Part shown: positions 7,142 through 15,118 of the stretch, in pieces
How the letters are laid out: each line of letters begins with the position of its first letter
Position numbering within the stretch: the stretch's first letter is position 1
NCBI GenBank assembly: GCA_020852035.1
Contig: JADZBR010000164.1
Span: 1 to 25,656 of the forward strand
From: Caulobacteraceae bacterium
GTDB lineage: Bacteria; Pseudomonadota; Alphaproteobacteria; Caulobacterales; Caulobacteraceae
Reading direction: 5' to 3'
Length of the DNA stretch: 25,656 nucleotides
Made by a program: the position numbers and the translations under genes
Notes under the pieces: generated by a model
What the model was told of the DNA's origin: nothing
What the model saw: only the letters and a program-made list of their open reading frames with translations
Databases searched by the model: none

Positions 7142-7536
7142 CCCTGGTGGTCGACGCCTCGGCGCTGGTCGCCATAGGATGCGGTGAGCCCGGTCACGAT
7201 CGACTGGTCGCCCGTCTGCACACCAGCTCCGAGAGCTATATCGCGCCAGCGAACCTGTTGGAGGCCGGGGTCGTACTCTGCGCCCGGATGCAAGCGTTCG
7301 ACGCGGCCGGATATCATGCCTGGCTGCAGGATTTTCGGGTGCAGGAGTACGCCGGGCCGTTGGGCGCCGACGCCCTGGCGGCCTACCTCAAGTTCGGCAA
7401 CGGGCGCCATCGCGCGCGACTGAACCTCGCCGACTGCTTCGCCTATGCCCTGGCCGTTAGGTTGGGCGCCCCTCTGCTGTTCGTCGGCGAGGACTTTCCC
7501 TTCACAGACATCCGTCCGGCGCTTCAGCCGACGTAG
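7138..7536 (+). CDS. vapC: VapC-family PIN-domain ribonuclease toxin
   Basis: 132 aa, one PIN domain. The acidic residues that coordinate Mg2+ are all visible: Asp6 in VVDASALVAI, Glu42 in NLLEAGVV, Asp99 in NLADCFAYALA, and Asp119 in FVGEDFPFTDI. The catalytic set appears intact, so the toxin is probably active. VapC proteins are endoribonucleases, usually cutting tRNA or the rRNA sarcin-ricin loop, and are inhibited by the cognate VapB. The gene overlaps vapB by 4 nt and runs convergently into the tsaC/sua5 gene with a 13-nt overlap, leaving no room for a separate terminator. The lower GC of the vapBC coding sequence and the AT-rich promoter are consistent with horizontal gain, although no mobility genes remain nearby. 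Confidence 0.92.
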   Translation: MTLVVDASALVAIGCGEPGHDRLVARLHTSSESYIAPANLLEAGVVLCARMQAFDAAGYHAWLQDFRVQEYAGPLGADALAAYLKFGNGRHRARLNLADCFAYALAVRLGAPLLFVGEDFPFTDIRPALQPT

Positions 7537-8501
7537 CCGGCGGCGCGGCGCAGGCGGTCGTTGATCGCCTCGCCAAGACCCTCGTCGGGGATCGGGGCCA
7601 CGGCGATGGCGGCCGGACGTGTGCGGTCGGCGGCGCGCAGGGCGGTGAAGAGGTTGGCTGCGGCCTCCGCCAGGTCGCCGCCACCGCTGAGGGTCCAGAC
7701 GTTCCCACCCGGCGGGGGCGGCCCGAAGGCGAGGAAGGCTTCGCCCGGCCGAGGCCCCTCGGCGTCCAGGCGCACCGGCGCCTCCGGGGCGTAGTGGGCG
7801 GCGAGGCGGCCGGGGGAGCGCGTGACGTCGGCCCCGGCCGCGGCGAGGGGGCCGACGAGGGCTTCGATCTGGCCGCGGGTGACGGCGCCGGGGCGCAGGA
7901 GGCGCGGCGGGCCGTCCAGGAGGGCGACGACGGCGGATTCCAGGCCGATCTGGCAGGGACCGCCGTCGAGGGCGAAGGCGGCGGCGTCGCCGGTCTCCTC
8001 GACGGCGTCGGCGAAGGTGGTCGGGCTGGGGCGGCCGGAACGGTTGGCGGAGGGGGCCACGAGCGGGCCGCCGAAGGCGCGCAGCAATCCCTGCGCCAGC
8101 GGGTGACCCGGCGCGCGCACCGCGACGGTGTCCAGTCCCGCGCGGGCGAGGTCGCAGACCGCCGCGGCGTCGGCGAGCGGCAGCACCCGGGTGAGCGGGC
8201 CGGGCCAGAAGGCGCCAGCCAGGCGCTCGGCGCGGTCGTCGAAGCGCGCGATCCGCCGCGCGGCTTCGACATCCGCGACATGGGCGATCAGCGGGTTGAA
8301 GCGGGGGCGGCCCTTGGCCTCGTAGATCGCCGCGACGGCGCGCGGGTTGGCCGCGTCGGCGGCGAGGCCGTAGACCGTCTCGGTCGGCAGGATGACCAGC
8401 TTGCCGGCGCGCAGGGCGGCGGCGGCCTCGGTCAGCCGCGCCGGGCCCTGAGGTCCACCTTCACCGTCACCTGTGCTGGAATCTGGTCGGTCGCCGCCCA
8501 T
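7524..8501 (-). CDS. tsaC: L-threonylcarbamoyladenylate synthase, Sua5 type
   Basis: 325 aa from the ATG at 8501. The enzyme makes threonylcarbamoyl-AMP from threonine, bicarbonate and ATP, the first step of t6A37 modification of ANN-decoding tRNAs. The YrdC domain shows LPTETVYGLAADA (38-50), KGRPRFNPL (63-71) and SANRSGRPSPT (151-161). The linker motif AHYAPEAPV and a further C-terminal domain make this the longer Sua5 form rather than the short TsaC. The ATG start overlaps the upstream b561-YceI gene by 70 nt and adds an atypical hydrophilic leader. The only other in-frame candidate is a CTG at 8435 that overlaps the upstream stop as CTGA and would begin LTEAAAALRAGKL, close to the usual family N-terminus. 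The start is therefore uncertain; the product is not. Confidence 0.93.
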   Translation of the reverse strand: MGGDRPDSSTGDGEGGPQGPARLTEAAAALRAGKLVILPTETVYGLAADAANPRAVAAIYEAKGRPRFNPLIAHVADVEAARRIARFDDRAERLAGAFWPGPLTRVLPLADAAAVCDLARAGLDTVAVRAPGHPLAQGLLRAFGGPLVAPSANRSGRPSPTTFADAVEETGDAAAFALDGGPCQIGLESAVVALLDGPPRLLRPGAVTRGQIEALVGPLAAAGADVTRSPGRLAAHYAPEAPVRLDAEGPRPGEAFLAFGPPPPGGNVWTLSGGGDLAEAAANLFTALRAADRTRPAAIAVAPIPDEGLGEAINDRLRRAAGYVG

Positions 8502-9760
8502 TCGCCCTGGCCTACGCCGAACGCCGTCCGGTCGAGTGTGGTTACACCGCGCACCCGGGCCTTGTCCTCGTCGATCTGCAGGCGGAAGGGCAGGCTGACC
8601 GGCCTTGAGACGCCTCGCAGGCTGAGCGCGCCGTTGGCGAGGTAGTTCTCGCCGCCGCGATGGGTGAAGCGATCGGCCGTGAAGACGGCGGTCCCCGCCT
8701 GGCCGGTGTTGAAGAAATCCTCGCTCTTCAGGGAGGCGTCGCGCTGGCCGTCTCCGGTCGCCACCGAGGCGAGGTCGATGCTGATCCGCACCCGCGAGCG
8801 GTCCAGCGCGCCGGGGCTGAAGGTGATGTCGCCGGTGAAGCGGGCGAACTCACCCTCGATCTTCGAACCGCTCCATGAAGTCTCGAACTGGAGCTTCGAC
8901 CCGTCGTCGATCACCCAGCGCACCGGCTCGGCCGGGACATCCTGGTCTTCCGCCGGCGCTGCGGCGTTGGCGGCGGGCGCCGTGGCCAGGCTGGCGTCCG
9001 CCGGGGCGGGCGGTGCGTCGGCGACATCGGCGACTTCGACCGCGTCGGCCTTCGGCGCCGGCAGGGTGCGGGGCAGCGGCGGGCTCAACAGATAGGCGAA
9101 AGCCCCGGCGGCCAAGAGGCCCAGCACGATGATCGCCAGGCGCGGCTCCAGCTTGCGGCCCGGTTTCGCGCCCGGCGCCATGCGCGCCAGCACCGGATCG
9201 TCGTCCCTCAGCCACTGGTGCTTCAGGGCGCCGGCGATGTGCAGGGCGAGCAGGCCCCAGAGCAGCCAGGCCGACTTGGAGTGCACGAACTCGGCGGCCT
9301 CGTGCACCCCCTTGCGCGCATCGCCCGTGAGGCCGGATAGGCCGGGGATGTGCGGCCAGGGGATCACGCCCCAGAGCTCGGTGGGAATGCCGGTTCGGCT
9401 GGTCGAGACGATCACCCAGCCGCCGAGCGGCATGCCGATCATCAGGAGGTAGAAGCCGACGTGGGTGACCCTGGCGAGCGCCTTCTCCCAGCCGGTCATG
9501 GCGGCAGGCATCGGCGGCGGCGGGTTGGCCAGCCGCCAGCCGAGGCGGGCGAGGCTCAGCACCAGGATGGTGATCCCCACCGACTTGTGCAGTTGCACCA
9601 GGGCGAAGGCCAGCGGCCCCTCCTCGTCGCCCATCCGCCAGCCGAGCAGGATCTGGAAGACCAGGGCGGCGGCGATCAGCCAGTGCAGGACGATCGCCAC
9701 CGCCGCGTAGCGGCCGGAGCCGGCCTGTTCCGGGGTCGGAGCGGGGGCTTCGGCGGTCAT
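8432..9760 (-). CDS. Cytochrome b561 - YceI fusion protein
   Basis: 442 aa combining two families. Residues about 15-190 are a four-helix cytochrome b561 domain (CybB-like) with likely haem ligands His26, His58, His160 and His174. The spacing 26/58 and 160/174 matches the 32- and 14-residue spacings of CybB. A further hydrophobic helix lies at about 206-225, then an Ala/Pro-rich linker (about 235-275). Residues about 278-442 form a YceI lipocalin-like domain (WVIDDGSKLQFET, then FTGDITFSP, LRGVSRPVSLPF and DRTAFGVGQGEW). YceI proteins bind polyisoprenoid lipids such as quinones. The expected topology puts the YceI domain in the periplasm, where it could present a quinone-like lipid to the haem domain; that function is inference. 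It is encoded 4 nt after the stand-alone YceI gene, so both are co-transcribed. Confidence 0.92.
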   Translation of the reverse strand: MTAEAPAPTPEQAGSGRYAAVAIVLHWLIAAALVFQILLGWRMGDEEGPLAFALVQLHKSVGITILVLSLARLGWRLANPPPPMPAAMTGWEKALARVTHVGFYLLMIGMPLGGWVIVSTSRTGIPTELWGVIPWPHIPGLSGLTGDARKGVHEAAEFVHSKSAWLLWGLLALHIAGALKHQWLRDDDPVLARMAPGAKPGRKLEPRLAIIVLGLLAAGAFAYLLSPPLPRTLPAPKADAVEVADVADAPPAPADASLATAPAANAAAPAEDQDVPAEPVRWVIDDGSKLQFETSWSGSKIEGEFARFTGDITFSPGALDRSRVRISIDLASVATGDGQRDASLKSEDFFNTGQAGTAVFTADRFTHRGGENYLANGALSLRGVSRPVSLPFRLQIDEDKARVRGVTTLDRTAFGVGQGEWAATDQIPAQVTVKVDLRARRG

Positions 9761-9764
9761 CGGA

Positions 9765-10376
9765 TCAGCTCTTCTTGAACTCGGCCTCGATGGTCACCTC
9801 GACATCGTCGCCGATGGCCGGGAGACCGGCCTTGAGGCCGAAGTCGGAGCGCTTGACCACGGTCTTGCCGGAGAAGCCCATGCGGGCCGAGCCCATGCGT
9901 TCCAGGAAGCCGCGATAGGTCACGTCGAGGGTGACGGGCTTGGTGACGCCGTTGAGGGTCAGGTCGCCGACCACCTTGCCGGTGTTCCCCGCCCCAGGCT
10001 CGATGGCGGTGGAGACGAAGGTGATCTTCGGGTGCTCCTTGGCGCCCATGAAGTCGTTGGCGAAGTGTTCGGAATGATCCTGGATGCCGGTGTCCAGCGA
10101 GGCGGAGTCGATGCTCACCTCGATCTTCGAGGCGGTCGGGGCCTTCGGGTCGTAGGTGTATTTGGCGTCGACCTTGTTGAAGCTCATCGCGTAGTGCGAC
10201 AGGCCCAGGTGCATCAGCCGCACCACGACGCTCGCGTGGGCCGGGTCGATGACGTAGGTGCCGGCGGCCGCGGCGGCCGGGTCGGTGGCGGGCCCCGCGG
10301 GCGCGCCGGGCGCCTGGGCGATGGCCGGAGTGGTCAGCGCCAGCGCAAGCGCGGCGGTCGCGAGAAGACGGTGCAT
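9765..10376 (-). CDS. Secreted YceI family protein
   Basis: 203 aa from the ATG at 10376. The first 20 or so residues (MHRLLATAALALALTTPAIA) form a signal peptide with a likely cut after AIA. A low-complexity Ala/Pro/Gly spacer leads to the YceI domain from about residue 40: TYVIDPAHASVVVRLMHLGL, then SFNKVDAKYTYDP, ANDFMGAKEHPKITF, DLTLNGVTKPVTLDV and KRSDFGLKAG. This beta-barrel fold binds long isoprenoid or amphiphilic molecules in the periplasm. The gene precedes the b561-YceI fusion by 4 nt; the two YceI domains are diverged and not recent duplicates. It is divergent from the acyl-CoA dehydrogenase at 10482 across a 105-nt shared upstream region. A very long antisense-looking frame extends through this gene, but the signal peptide and domain start support 10376. 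Confidence 0.94.
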   Translation of the reverse strand: MHRLLATAALALALTTPAIAQAPGAPAGPATDPAAAAAGTYVIDPAHASVVVRLMHLGLSHYAMSFNKVDAKYTYDPKAPTASKIEVSIDSASLDTGIQDHSEHFANDFMGAKEHPKITFVSTAIEPGAGNTGKVVGDLTLNGVTKPVTLDVTYRGFLERMGSARMGFSGKTVVKRSDFGLKAGLPAIGDDVEVTIEAEFKKS

Positions 10377-10422
10377 TGAGTTGGTTCCTGGTTGAGGCCC
10401 TTCGCAAGTAAATGACGGTCGA

Positions 10423-10438
10423 GCTTGACGGTTCAAGC
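10423..10438. promoter_or_regulatory. Candidate operator dyad between yceI and acyl-CoA dehydrogenase genes
   Basis: GCTTGA-CGGT-TCAAGC is a perfect inverted repeat with 6-bp arms in the divergent region, 44-59 nt upstream of the acyl-CoA dehydrogenase ATG. It contains TTGACG, a good -35 box for the plus-strand gene. A regulator bound here would overlap the promoter. The identity of any regulator is unknown and the arms are short. Confidence 0.35.
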
Positions 10439-10481
10439 CTTGGCGTGTTTCGCCGCCGACACGAAACCGGGAGATCCGCCG

Positions 10482-12203
10482 ATGAGCTTCACGCCGCCGC
10501 TGAAGGACCTGGCGCTTTCGATGCGCGCCGCCGGCTTCGATGCCGCCCTGGGCGAGGCCCTGGACTGGGAGACGGTGCAGCAGGTGCTGGAGGCGGCCGG
10601 CGACTTCATGGCCGGCGAGCTGGCGCCGCTGAACCGCGTGGGCGACCAGAAGGGCGCGCGGTTCGAGAACGGCCAGGTGATCGCCGCGCCGGGGTTCGCG
10701 CAAGCCTATCGGCATTTCGTCGAGGCCGGCTGGAACAGCCTCTCGGCCGCGCCGGAGCACGGCGGCCAGGGCCTGCCCAAGACCCTGGAGCTGGCGGTCT
10801 TCGAAATGGCCCACGCGGCCAACATGGCCTTCACCCTCTGCCCGATGCTGACCCAGGCGGCGGTGGAGGCGGTGGCGGCGTTCGGCGACGAGCGGCAGAA
10901 GACCGTGTTCCTGCCCAGGCTGGTCTCCGGTGAATGGCCGGGGGCGATGGTGCTCACCGAGCCGCAGGCGGGTTCGGACCTGGCGGCCGTTTCGGCGCGG
11001 GCCGAGCCGGACGGCGAGGGCGGCTATCGGCTCACCGGCCAGAAGATATTCATTACCTGGGGCGACCACGACGCGGCCGACAACATCGTCCACCTGGTGC
11101 TGGCCCGCCTGCCGGACGCGCCGCCGGGGGTGAAGGGCATCTCGCTCTTCCTGACCTCCAAGTTCCATGTCGACGCGGCCGGCGGGCTGGGCGCGCGCAA
11201 CGATTTCCGCGCCGGGTCGATCGAGCACAAGCTGGGCATCCACGGCTCGCCGACCTGCGTCATGCTCTATGAGGGCGCGCAGGCCGAGCTGGTCGGGCGG
11301 GCCGGCGAGGGGCTGGCGCAGATGTTCGTGATGATGAACGCCGCGCGCCTGCAGGTGGGCGTGCAGGGCGTGGCCATCGCCGAGCGGGCCTACCAGCAGG
11401 CGCTGGCCTTCTCGCTGGAGCGCCGGCAGGGGCGGGCGGTGTGGTCGCAGGACTATCCGGCCGCGCTCTTCGACCATCCGGACGTGCGCCGCACCCTGGT
11501 GCTGATGAAGGCCAAGACCGAGGCGGCGCGGGGGATCTGCCTGGCCTGCGGGGTGGCGGCCGACCTCGGCCACGCCGGCGACGAGGCGGCGCAGGCGCGG
11601 CAGGCCCTGCTGACGCCGATCGCCAAGGCCTGGTCGACCGACGTCGGCGTCGAGGTCGCCTCGTGGGGCGTGCAGGTGCATGGCGGCATGGGCTTCATCG
11701 AGGAGACCGGGGCTGCCCAGCACTACCGCGACGCCCGCATCGCGCCGATCTACGAGGGCACCAACGGCATCCAGGCCATCGACCTGGTCGGCCGCAAGGT
11801 GGCGGGCGACCAGGGGGCGGCGGCCTTCGCCCTGATCGAGGAGATGGCGGCAGTCGCCGGCGACCTGGCCGACCACCACGCCCTGGCCGGCCCCGCCGGG
11901 CGGCTGGCCGACGCGGTGGAAGCCCTGCGCGCCGCCACCGAGTGGGTGATCGCGAACCGGGGCCCCGAGGCGCTGAGCGCGGCGAGCGCCTATCTGCGCC
12001 TGTTCGGCGACACGGCCGGCGGCTGGATGCTGCTGAAGGCCGCGGCCCTGGCCGGGGACGGCGATGCCTGGGCGTCGTCGAAGACCACCCTCGCCGGCCT
12101 CTACGCCGACCAGGTGCTGACCGGCGCGGCCGGCCTGGCCCGCGCGGTGGCCAGCGGCGCGGGCGGGCTGGAAGGGCTGACGCCCGAGGCGCTGGGCGCC
12201 TGA
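10482..12203 (+). CDS. Acyl-CoA dehydrogenase, large (DmdC/FadE-like)
   Basis: 573 aa, longer than the ~400-aa classical enzymes and in the range of the DmdC-type (methylthiopropionyl-CoA dehydrogenase) group with an extra C-terminal domain. Motifs: LTEPQAGSDLAAVSARA and LTGQKIFITWGDHD in the central FAD and substrate region, LGIHGSPTCVM before the third domain, VQVHGGMGFIEE, and IYEGTNGIQAIDL with Glu425 at the catalytic-base position. About 130 residues follow that motif. The enzyme desaturates an acyl-CoA and passes electrons to ETF. The ATG at 10482 is preferred over an upstream TTG at 10425 because GGGAG precedes it at normal spacing and homologous proteins start with a short segment before LKDLALSM. 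It ends 5 nt before the convergent rluD. A true methylthiopropionyl-CoA substrate is not implied, since no dmdA or dmdB is nearby. Confidence 0.92.
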   Translation: MSFTPPLKDLALSMRAAGFDAALGEALDWETVQQVLEAAGDFMAGELAPLNRVGDQKGARFENGQVIAAPGFAQAYRHFVEAGWNSLSAAPEHGGQGLPKTLELAVFEMAHAANMAFTLCPMLTQAAVEAVAAFGDERQKTVFLPRLVSGEWPGAMVLTEPQAGSDLAAVSARAEPDGEGGYRLTGQKIFITWGDHDAADNIVHLVLARLPDAPPGVKGISLFLTSKFHVDAAGGLGARNDFRAGSIEHKLGIHGSPTCVMLYEGAQAELVGRAGEGLAQMFVMMNAARLQVGVQGVAIAERAYQQALAFSLERRQGRAVWSQDYPAALFDHPDVRRTLVLMKAKTEAARGICLACGVAADLGHAGDEAAQARQALLTPIAKAWSTDVGVEVASWGVQVHGGMGFIEETGAAQHYRDARIAPIYEGTNGIQAIDLVGRKVAGDQGAAAFALIEEMAAVAGDLADHHALAGPAGRLADAVEALRAATEWVIANRGPEALSAASAYLRLFGDTAGGWMLLKAAALAGDGDAWASSKTTLAGLYADQVLTGAAGLARAVASGAGGLEGLTPEALGA

Positions 12204-12208
12204 CGGCC

Positions 12209-13219
12209 TCAGGTCGGAAGCTGCGCCAGCAGGCTCTCCAGCGTCCGGAAATCCTCCGGCGGCAGGGTCTCGAACCGCAGGCGCTCGCCGGTGACCGGAT
12301 GGACGAAGCCGAGCACCGCGGCGTGCAGCGCCTGGCGGGTCAGGCCGGCCTCGGCGACGGCGGCGCGCACGGCCGGCGCCGGCGGCCCGGAGCCGTAGGT
12401 GGGGTCGCCGAGGCACGGCGCGCCCTTCGAGGCCAGGTGCACGCGGATCTGGTGGGTGCGGCCGGTTTCCAGCCGGCAGGCGACCCGCGCGGCCAGCGGC
12501 TTGGCGGCGGGGCCGTAGGCATGTTCGACGACATAGTGGGTGACCGCCTCGCGGCCGCCGGCGCGCAGCACGGCCATCTTCTTGCGGTCGGAGTTCGAGC
12601 GGCCGAGGCGGCTCTCGATCACGCCCTTGCGCGGCTGCGGCGCGCCGCGGGTGAGGGCCAGGTACAGCCGCTCGATGTCGTGCGCGGCGAAGAGGGCGGA
12701 CAGGCCGCGGTGAGCGGCGTCGGTCTTGGCGGCGACCATCACCCCGGAGGTCTCCTTGTCCAGCCGGTGGACGATGCCCGGCCGCGCCACCCCGCCGATT
12801 CCGGAAAGGCTGGTCCCGCAGTGGGCGAGGAGCGCGTTCACCAGGGTGCCCGAGGGCGTGCCCGGCGCCGGGTGGGCGGCCATGCCGGCCGGCTTGTCGA
12901 CGACGATCAGGTGCGGGTCTTCGAACAGCACCTGCAGCGGCAGGTTCTCCGGCGCCGGCTCGGCCGGCTCGGGCGGCGGGATCAAGAGCGTGTAGAGGCC
13001 GGGCGCGGCCCTGGCCGAGGCGTCGGTCAGCGCCGCCCCGCCGCGGCTGACCAGGCCCTGGCCGATCAGCCGCTGAAGCTGGCTGCGCGAGAACTCCGGC
13101 AGGCGGTCGGCGAGCGCCCGGTCGAGGCGCGCGCCGGCCTCGGCGAGCTCGACGACGCGCTCGCCGTACTCGACCTCGCCGTCGTCGTCCCCGGCCTCGA
13201 TATCGCCCGCGCTGGACAT
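12209..13219 (-). CDS. rluD: RluA-family 23S rRNA pseudouridine synthase (RluD-like)
   Basis: 336 aa with an N-terminal S4 RNA-binding domain (about 28-75, RLDRALADRLPEFSRSQLQR) and the RluA-type catalytic domain. The active-site motif is GIVHRLDKETSGVMV with catalytic Asp154; LIVVDKPAGMAAHPA (104-118) is the conserved motif I, and CRLETGRTHQIRVHL appears in the C-terminal third. RluD converts uridines 1911, 1915 and 1917 of helix 69 in 23S rRNA to pseudouridine, and the S4 domain plus size favour RluD over RluA or RluC. The N-terminal extension is acidic (residues 6-21). It is convergent with the acyl-CoA dehydrogenase and divergent from the PhoD-like gene, with 67 nt between the starts. Assignment to the family is firm; the exact rRNA target is inferred. 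Confidence 0.93.
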   Translation of the reverse strand: MSSAGDIEAGDDDGEVEYGERVVELAEAGARLDRALADRLPEFSRSQLQRLIGQGLVSRGGAALTDASARAAPGLYTLLIPPPEPAEPAPENLPLQVLFEDPHLIVVDKPAGMAAHPAPGTPSGTLVNALLAHCGTSLSGIGGVARPGIVHRLDKETSGVMVAAKTDAAHRGLSALFAAHDIERLYLALTRGAPQPRKGVIESRLGRSNSDRKKMAVLRAGGREAVTHYVVEHAYGPAAKPLAARVACRLETGRTHQIRVHLASKGAPCLGDPTYGSGPPAPAVRAAVAEAGLTRQALHAAVLGFVHPVTGERLRFETLPPEDFRTLESLLAQLPT

Positions 13220-13286
13220 CCGTCATGCTCTTGTTGTGCAGTCGGTGTCTTGTGACAGGCGCCGGCGGCTTGGGGGAGGCGTTTTG

Positions 13287-14963
13287 ATGAAGATCGACCG
13301 CAGACAGGCGCTCGGGCTGCTCGGATTGGGCGCCAGCCCCGCGATGGCCGCGCCCCTGCCTTTGAACAAGGGCAAGGTGGAGTTCCGGCACGGTGTGGCC
13401 AGCGGCGATCCCGCCACCGACCATGTGGTCTTCTGGACGCGGGTCACGCCCGCCGATCCCGAGGCGGGAGACGTGCTGGTCGATCTGGAGGTGGCGGCCG
13501 ACCCGCAGTTCAAGACGATGGCGCGAACGAGCCAGGGGCTGCGCGCGAAGGCCGATCGCGACTTCACCATCAAACACGATCTGGACGGCCAGGGACTGAA
13601 GCCTGGCACGGACTATTGGTATCGCTTTCGCGCACGCCATGCGGGGGTCGTCTCCCCCATCGGGCGCACGCGCACCCTGGCGGCCGGCGGCGAGGCGCCG
13701 GTGACGCTCGCGGTGGCCTCCTGCGCGCTCTTCCCCAACGGCTATTTCAACGCCTACCAGGCCATCGCCGAGCTGGAGACGCTCGACGCGGTGCTGCACC
13801 TGGGCGACTACATCTACGAGTACGGCGGCGACAAATCCTACGGCATGGACTCGCCGGTGGCCGGCGAGCGGCGCCACGATCCGGACCGCGAGATCCTCAG
13901 CCTCGACGACTATCGCCGCCGTCACGCGCAGTACAAATCCGATCCCCAGCTGCAGGCCGCGCACGCCCGGGCGCCGTGGATCGTGGTGTGGGACGACCAC
14001 GAGACCGCCAACGACAGCTACGCCTTCGGCGCCCAGAACCACCAGCCCGCCGAGGGCGACTGGGCCGGGCGCAAGGCCGCGGCGCTCAAGGCCTATTTCG
14101 AATGGATGCCGATCCGCGAGCCAGGGCCCGGCCAGGGCATGGCCGAGGCGGCCAACCGCAGCTTCCACTTCGGCGAGGTGGCCAGCCTGATCATGCTGGA
14201 GACCCGGCTGGCGGCCCGCGACAAGCCGTTGAGCTACGCCGACCTCGGCGATGCGCCCTCGCCCGAGGCGCTGGAGGCGTTCCGCGGGCGGATGAACGAC
14301 CCGGGCCGGCGGATGATGAGCGCCGCGCAGGAAGCCTGGGTCGGCGAGGAACTCTCGCGCTCGGTGCAGGCCGGGCGCACCTGGCAGGTGCTGGGCAACC
14401 AGGTGATCATGGCCCGCGCCGCCGTGCCCTCGCCGTCCGGGATCGATCCCGAGGCGCGCCGGCAGGTGGAGCAGGTGGCCGGGCGGCTCGACCGCATGGA
14501 GCGGCTCTCCAGGCTCGGCCTGCCCTACGGGCTCGACATGTGGGACGGCTACGGCGCGGCGCGCGACCGCCTCTATGGACTGATGAAGGACGCCGGCGCG
14601 CATGGGGTGGTGGTGTCCGGCGACAGCCATGCGTTCTGGGTCAACGAACTGTGGGACGCGCCGGAGGGCGGCCGGCGACTGGCCGCCGAGTTCGGCGCGA
14701 CGGGGATCACCAGCCCGGGCGCCGGGGACGCGCTGAAGGGCGTGCCGATCGGCCGGCTCTACGCCGAACGCAACCGCGAGGTGGTGTTCAGCGAACAGGC
14801 GACCCAGGGGTTCGTGCTGCTGACGCTGTCGAAGGTCGAGGCCACGGCGCAGCTGATGGCGGTCTCGACGATCCACGCGCGCGAATTCGAGACCTCGACG
14901 CTGAAGACCTTCGCCACCCGGCCGGTCGAGGGCGGCGGGGTCGAGGCGGTGGTCGAGGTCTGA
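13287..14963 (+). CDS. phoD: PhoD-like alkaline phosphatase, Tat-exported
   Basis: 558 aa from the ATG at 13287, preceded by GGGGGAGG; an in-frame upstream Met at 13236 lacks support. The N-terminus MKIDRRQALGLLGLGASPAM is a twin-arginine signal with a short hydrophobic core and a likely cut after AMA. A PhoD N-terminal beta domain covers about 30-130 (FRHGVASGDPATDHVVFWTR). The metallophosphatase core has HLGDYIYEYGG (171-181), WDDHETANDSY (235-245) and SGDSHAFW (444-451), the ligands of the Ca/Fe centre. The enzyme is a periplasmic or secreted phosphomonoesterase or phosphodiesterase that scavenges phosphate. No convincing Pho box pair lies upstream. The 67-nt region shared with rluD carries the promoter. 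A palindromic repeat begins 13 nt after the stop. Confidence 0.93.
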   Translation: MKIDRRQALGLLGLGASPAMAAPLPLNKGKVEFRHGVASGDPATDHVVFWTRVTPADPEAGDVLVDLEVAADPQFKTMARTSQGLRAKADRDFTIKHDLDGQGLKPGTDYWYRFRARHAGVVSPIGRTRTLAAGGEAPVTLAVASCALFPNGYFNAYQAIAELETLDAVLHLGDYIYEYGGDKSYGMDSPVAGERRHDPDREILSLDDYRRRHAQYKSDPQLQAAHARAPWIVVWDDHETANDSYAFGAQNHQPAEGDWAGRKAAALKAYFEWMPIREPGPGQGMAEAANRSFHFGEVASLIMLETRLAARDKPLSYADLGDAPSPEALEAFRGRMNDPGRRMMSAAQEAWVGEELSRSVQAGRTWQVLGNQVIMARAAVPSPSGIDPEARRQVEQVAGRLDRMERLSRLGLPYGLDMWDGYGAARDRLYGLMKDAGAHGVVVSGDSHAFWVNELWDAPEGGRRLAAEFGATGITSPGAGDALKGVPIGRLYAERNREVVFSEQATQGFVLLTLSKVEATAQLMAVSTIHAREFETSTLKTFATRPVEGGGVEAVVEV

Positions 14964-14976
14964 TCCCACTCTCTTC

Positions 14977-15081
14977 GCTCATCCCCGCGAAAGCGGGGAC
15001 CCAGGCTTTTTAGGTTCCTTGCTGGAAACCCCGGCGCCCTTCGATAAAACCCCTCAAGTCCCCGCTTCCGCGAGGATGAGC
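14977..15081. repeat. Palindromic intergenic element (type A), inverted arms of 24 nt
   Basis: The arms at 14977-15000 and 15058-15081 are inverted copies agreeing at 22 of 24 positions, separated by 57 nt. The left arm itself folds as CCCCGC-GAAA-GCGGGG with a GNRA tetraloop. This resembles the REP/BIME-like palindromes common in Caulobacterales and sphingomonads. It fills most of the 155-nt gap between phoD and the membrane-protein gene and may protect or terminate the phoD transcript. The rest of this gap holds nothing I can identify. Confidence 0.85.
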
Positions 15082-15118
15082 GGAACTTGGGGGTGAACTT
15101 GGCGCGGGCGCCTATCCG

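Noticed and set aside
11441..13255. 604-codon plus-strand frame spanning the acyl-CoA dehydrogenase 3' end and rluD
   Set aside because: It changes from an out-of-frame reading of one gene to the antisense of another, with no conserved motif. It is not a fusion gene.
13220..13286. Possible Pho box upstream of phoD (a CTGTCAC half on the minus strand)
   Set aside because: Only one half-site is present; the required second direct repeat at 11-bp spacing is missing.
9765..14969. A single 1734-codon open frame on the minus strand through yceI and across the acyl-CoA dehydrogenase, rluD and phoD region
   Set aside because: Beyond the YceI part the translation is low-complexity and Arg/Gly/His/Pro-rich without domains, while well-conserved genes occupy other frames. 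It is an artefact of high GC with few stop codons.
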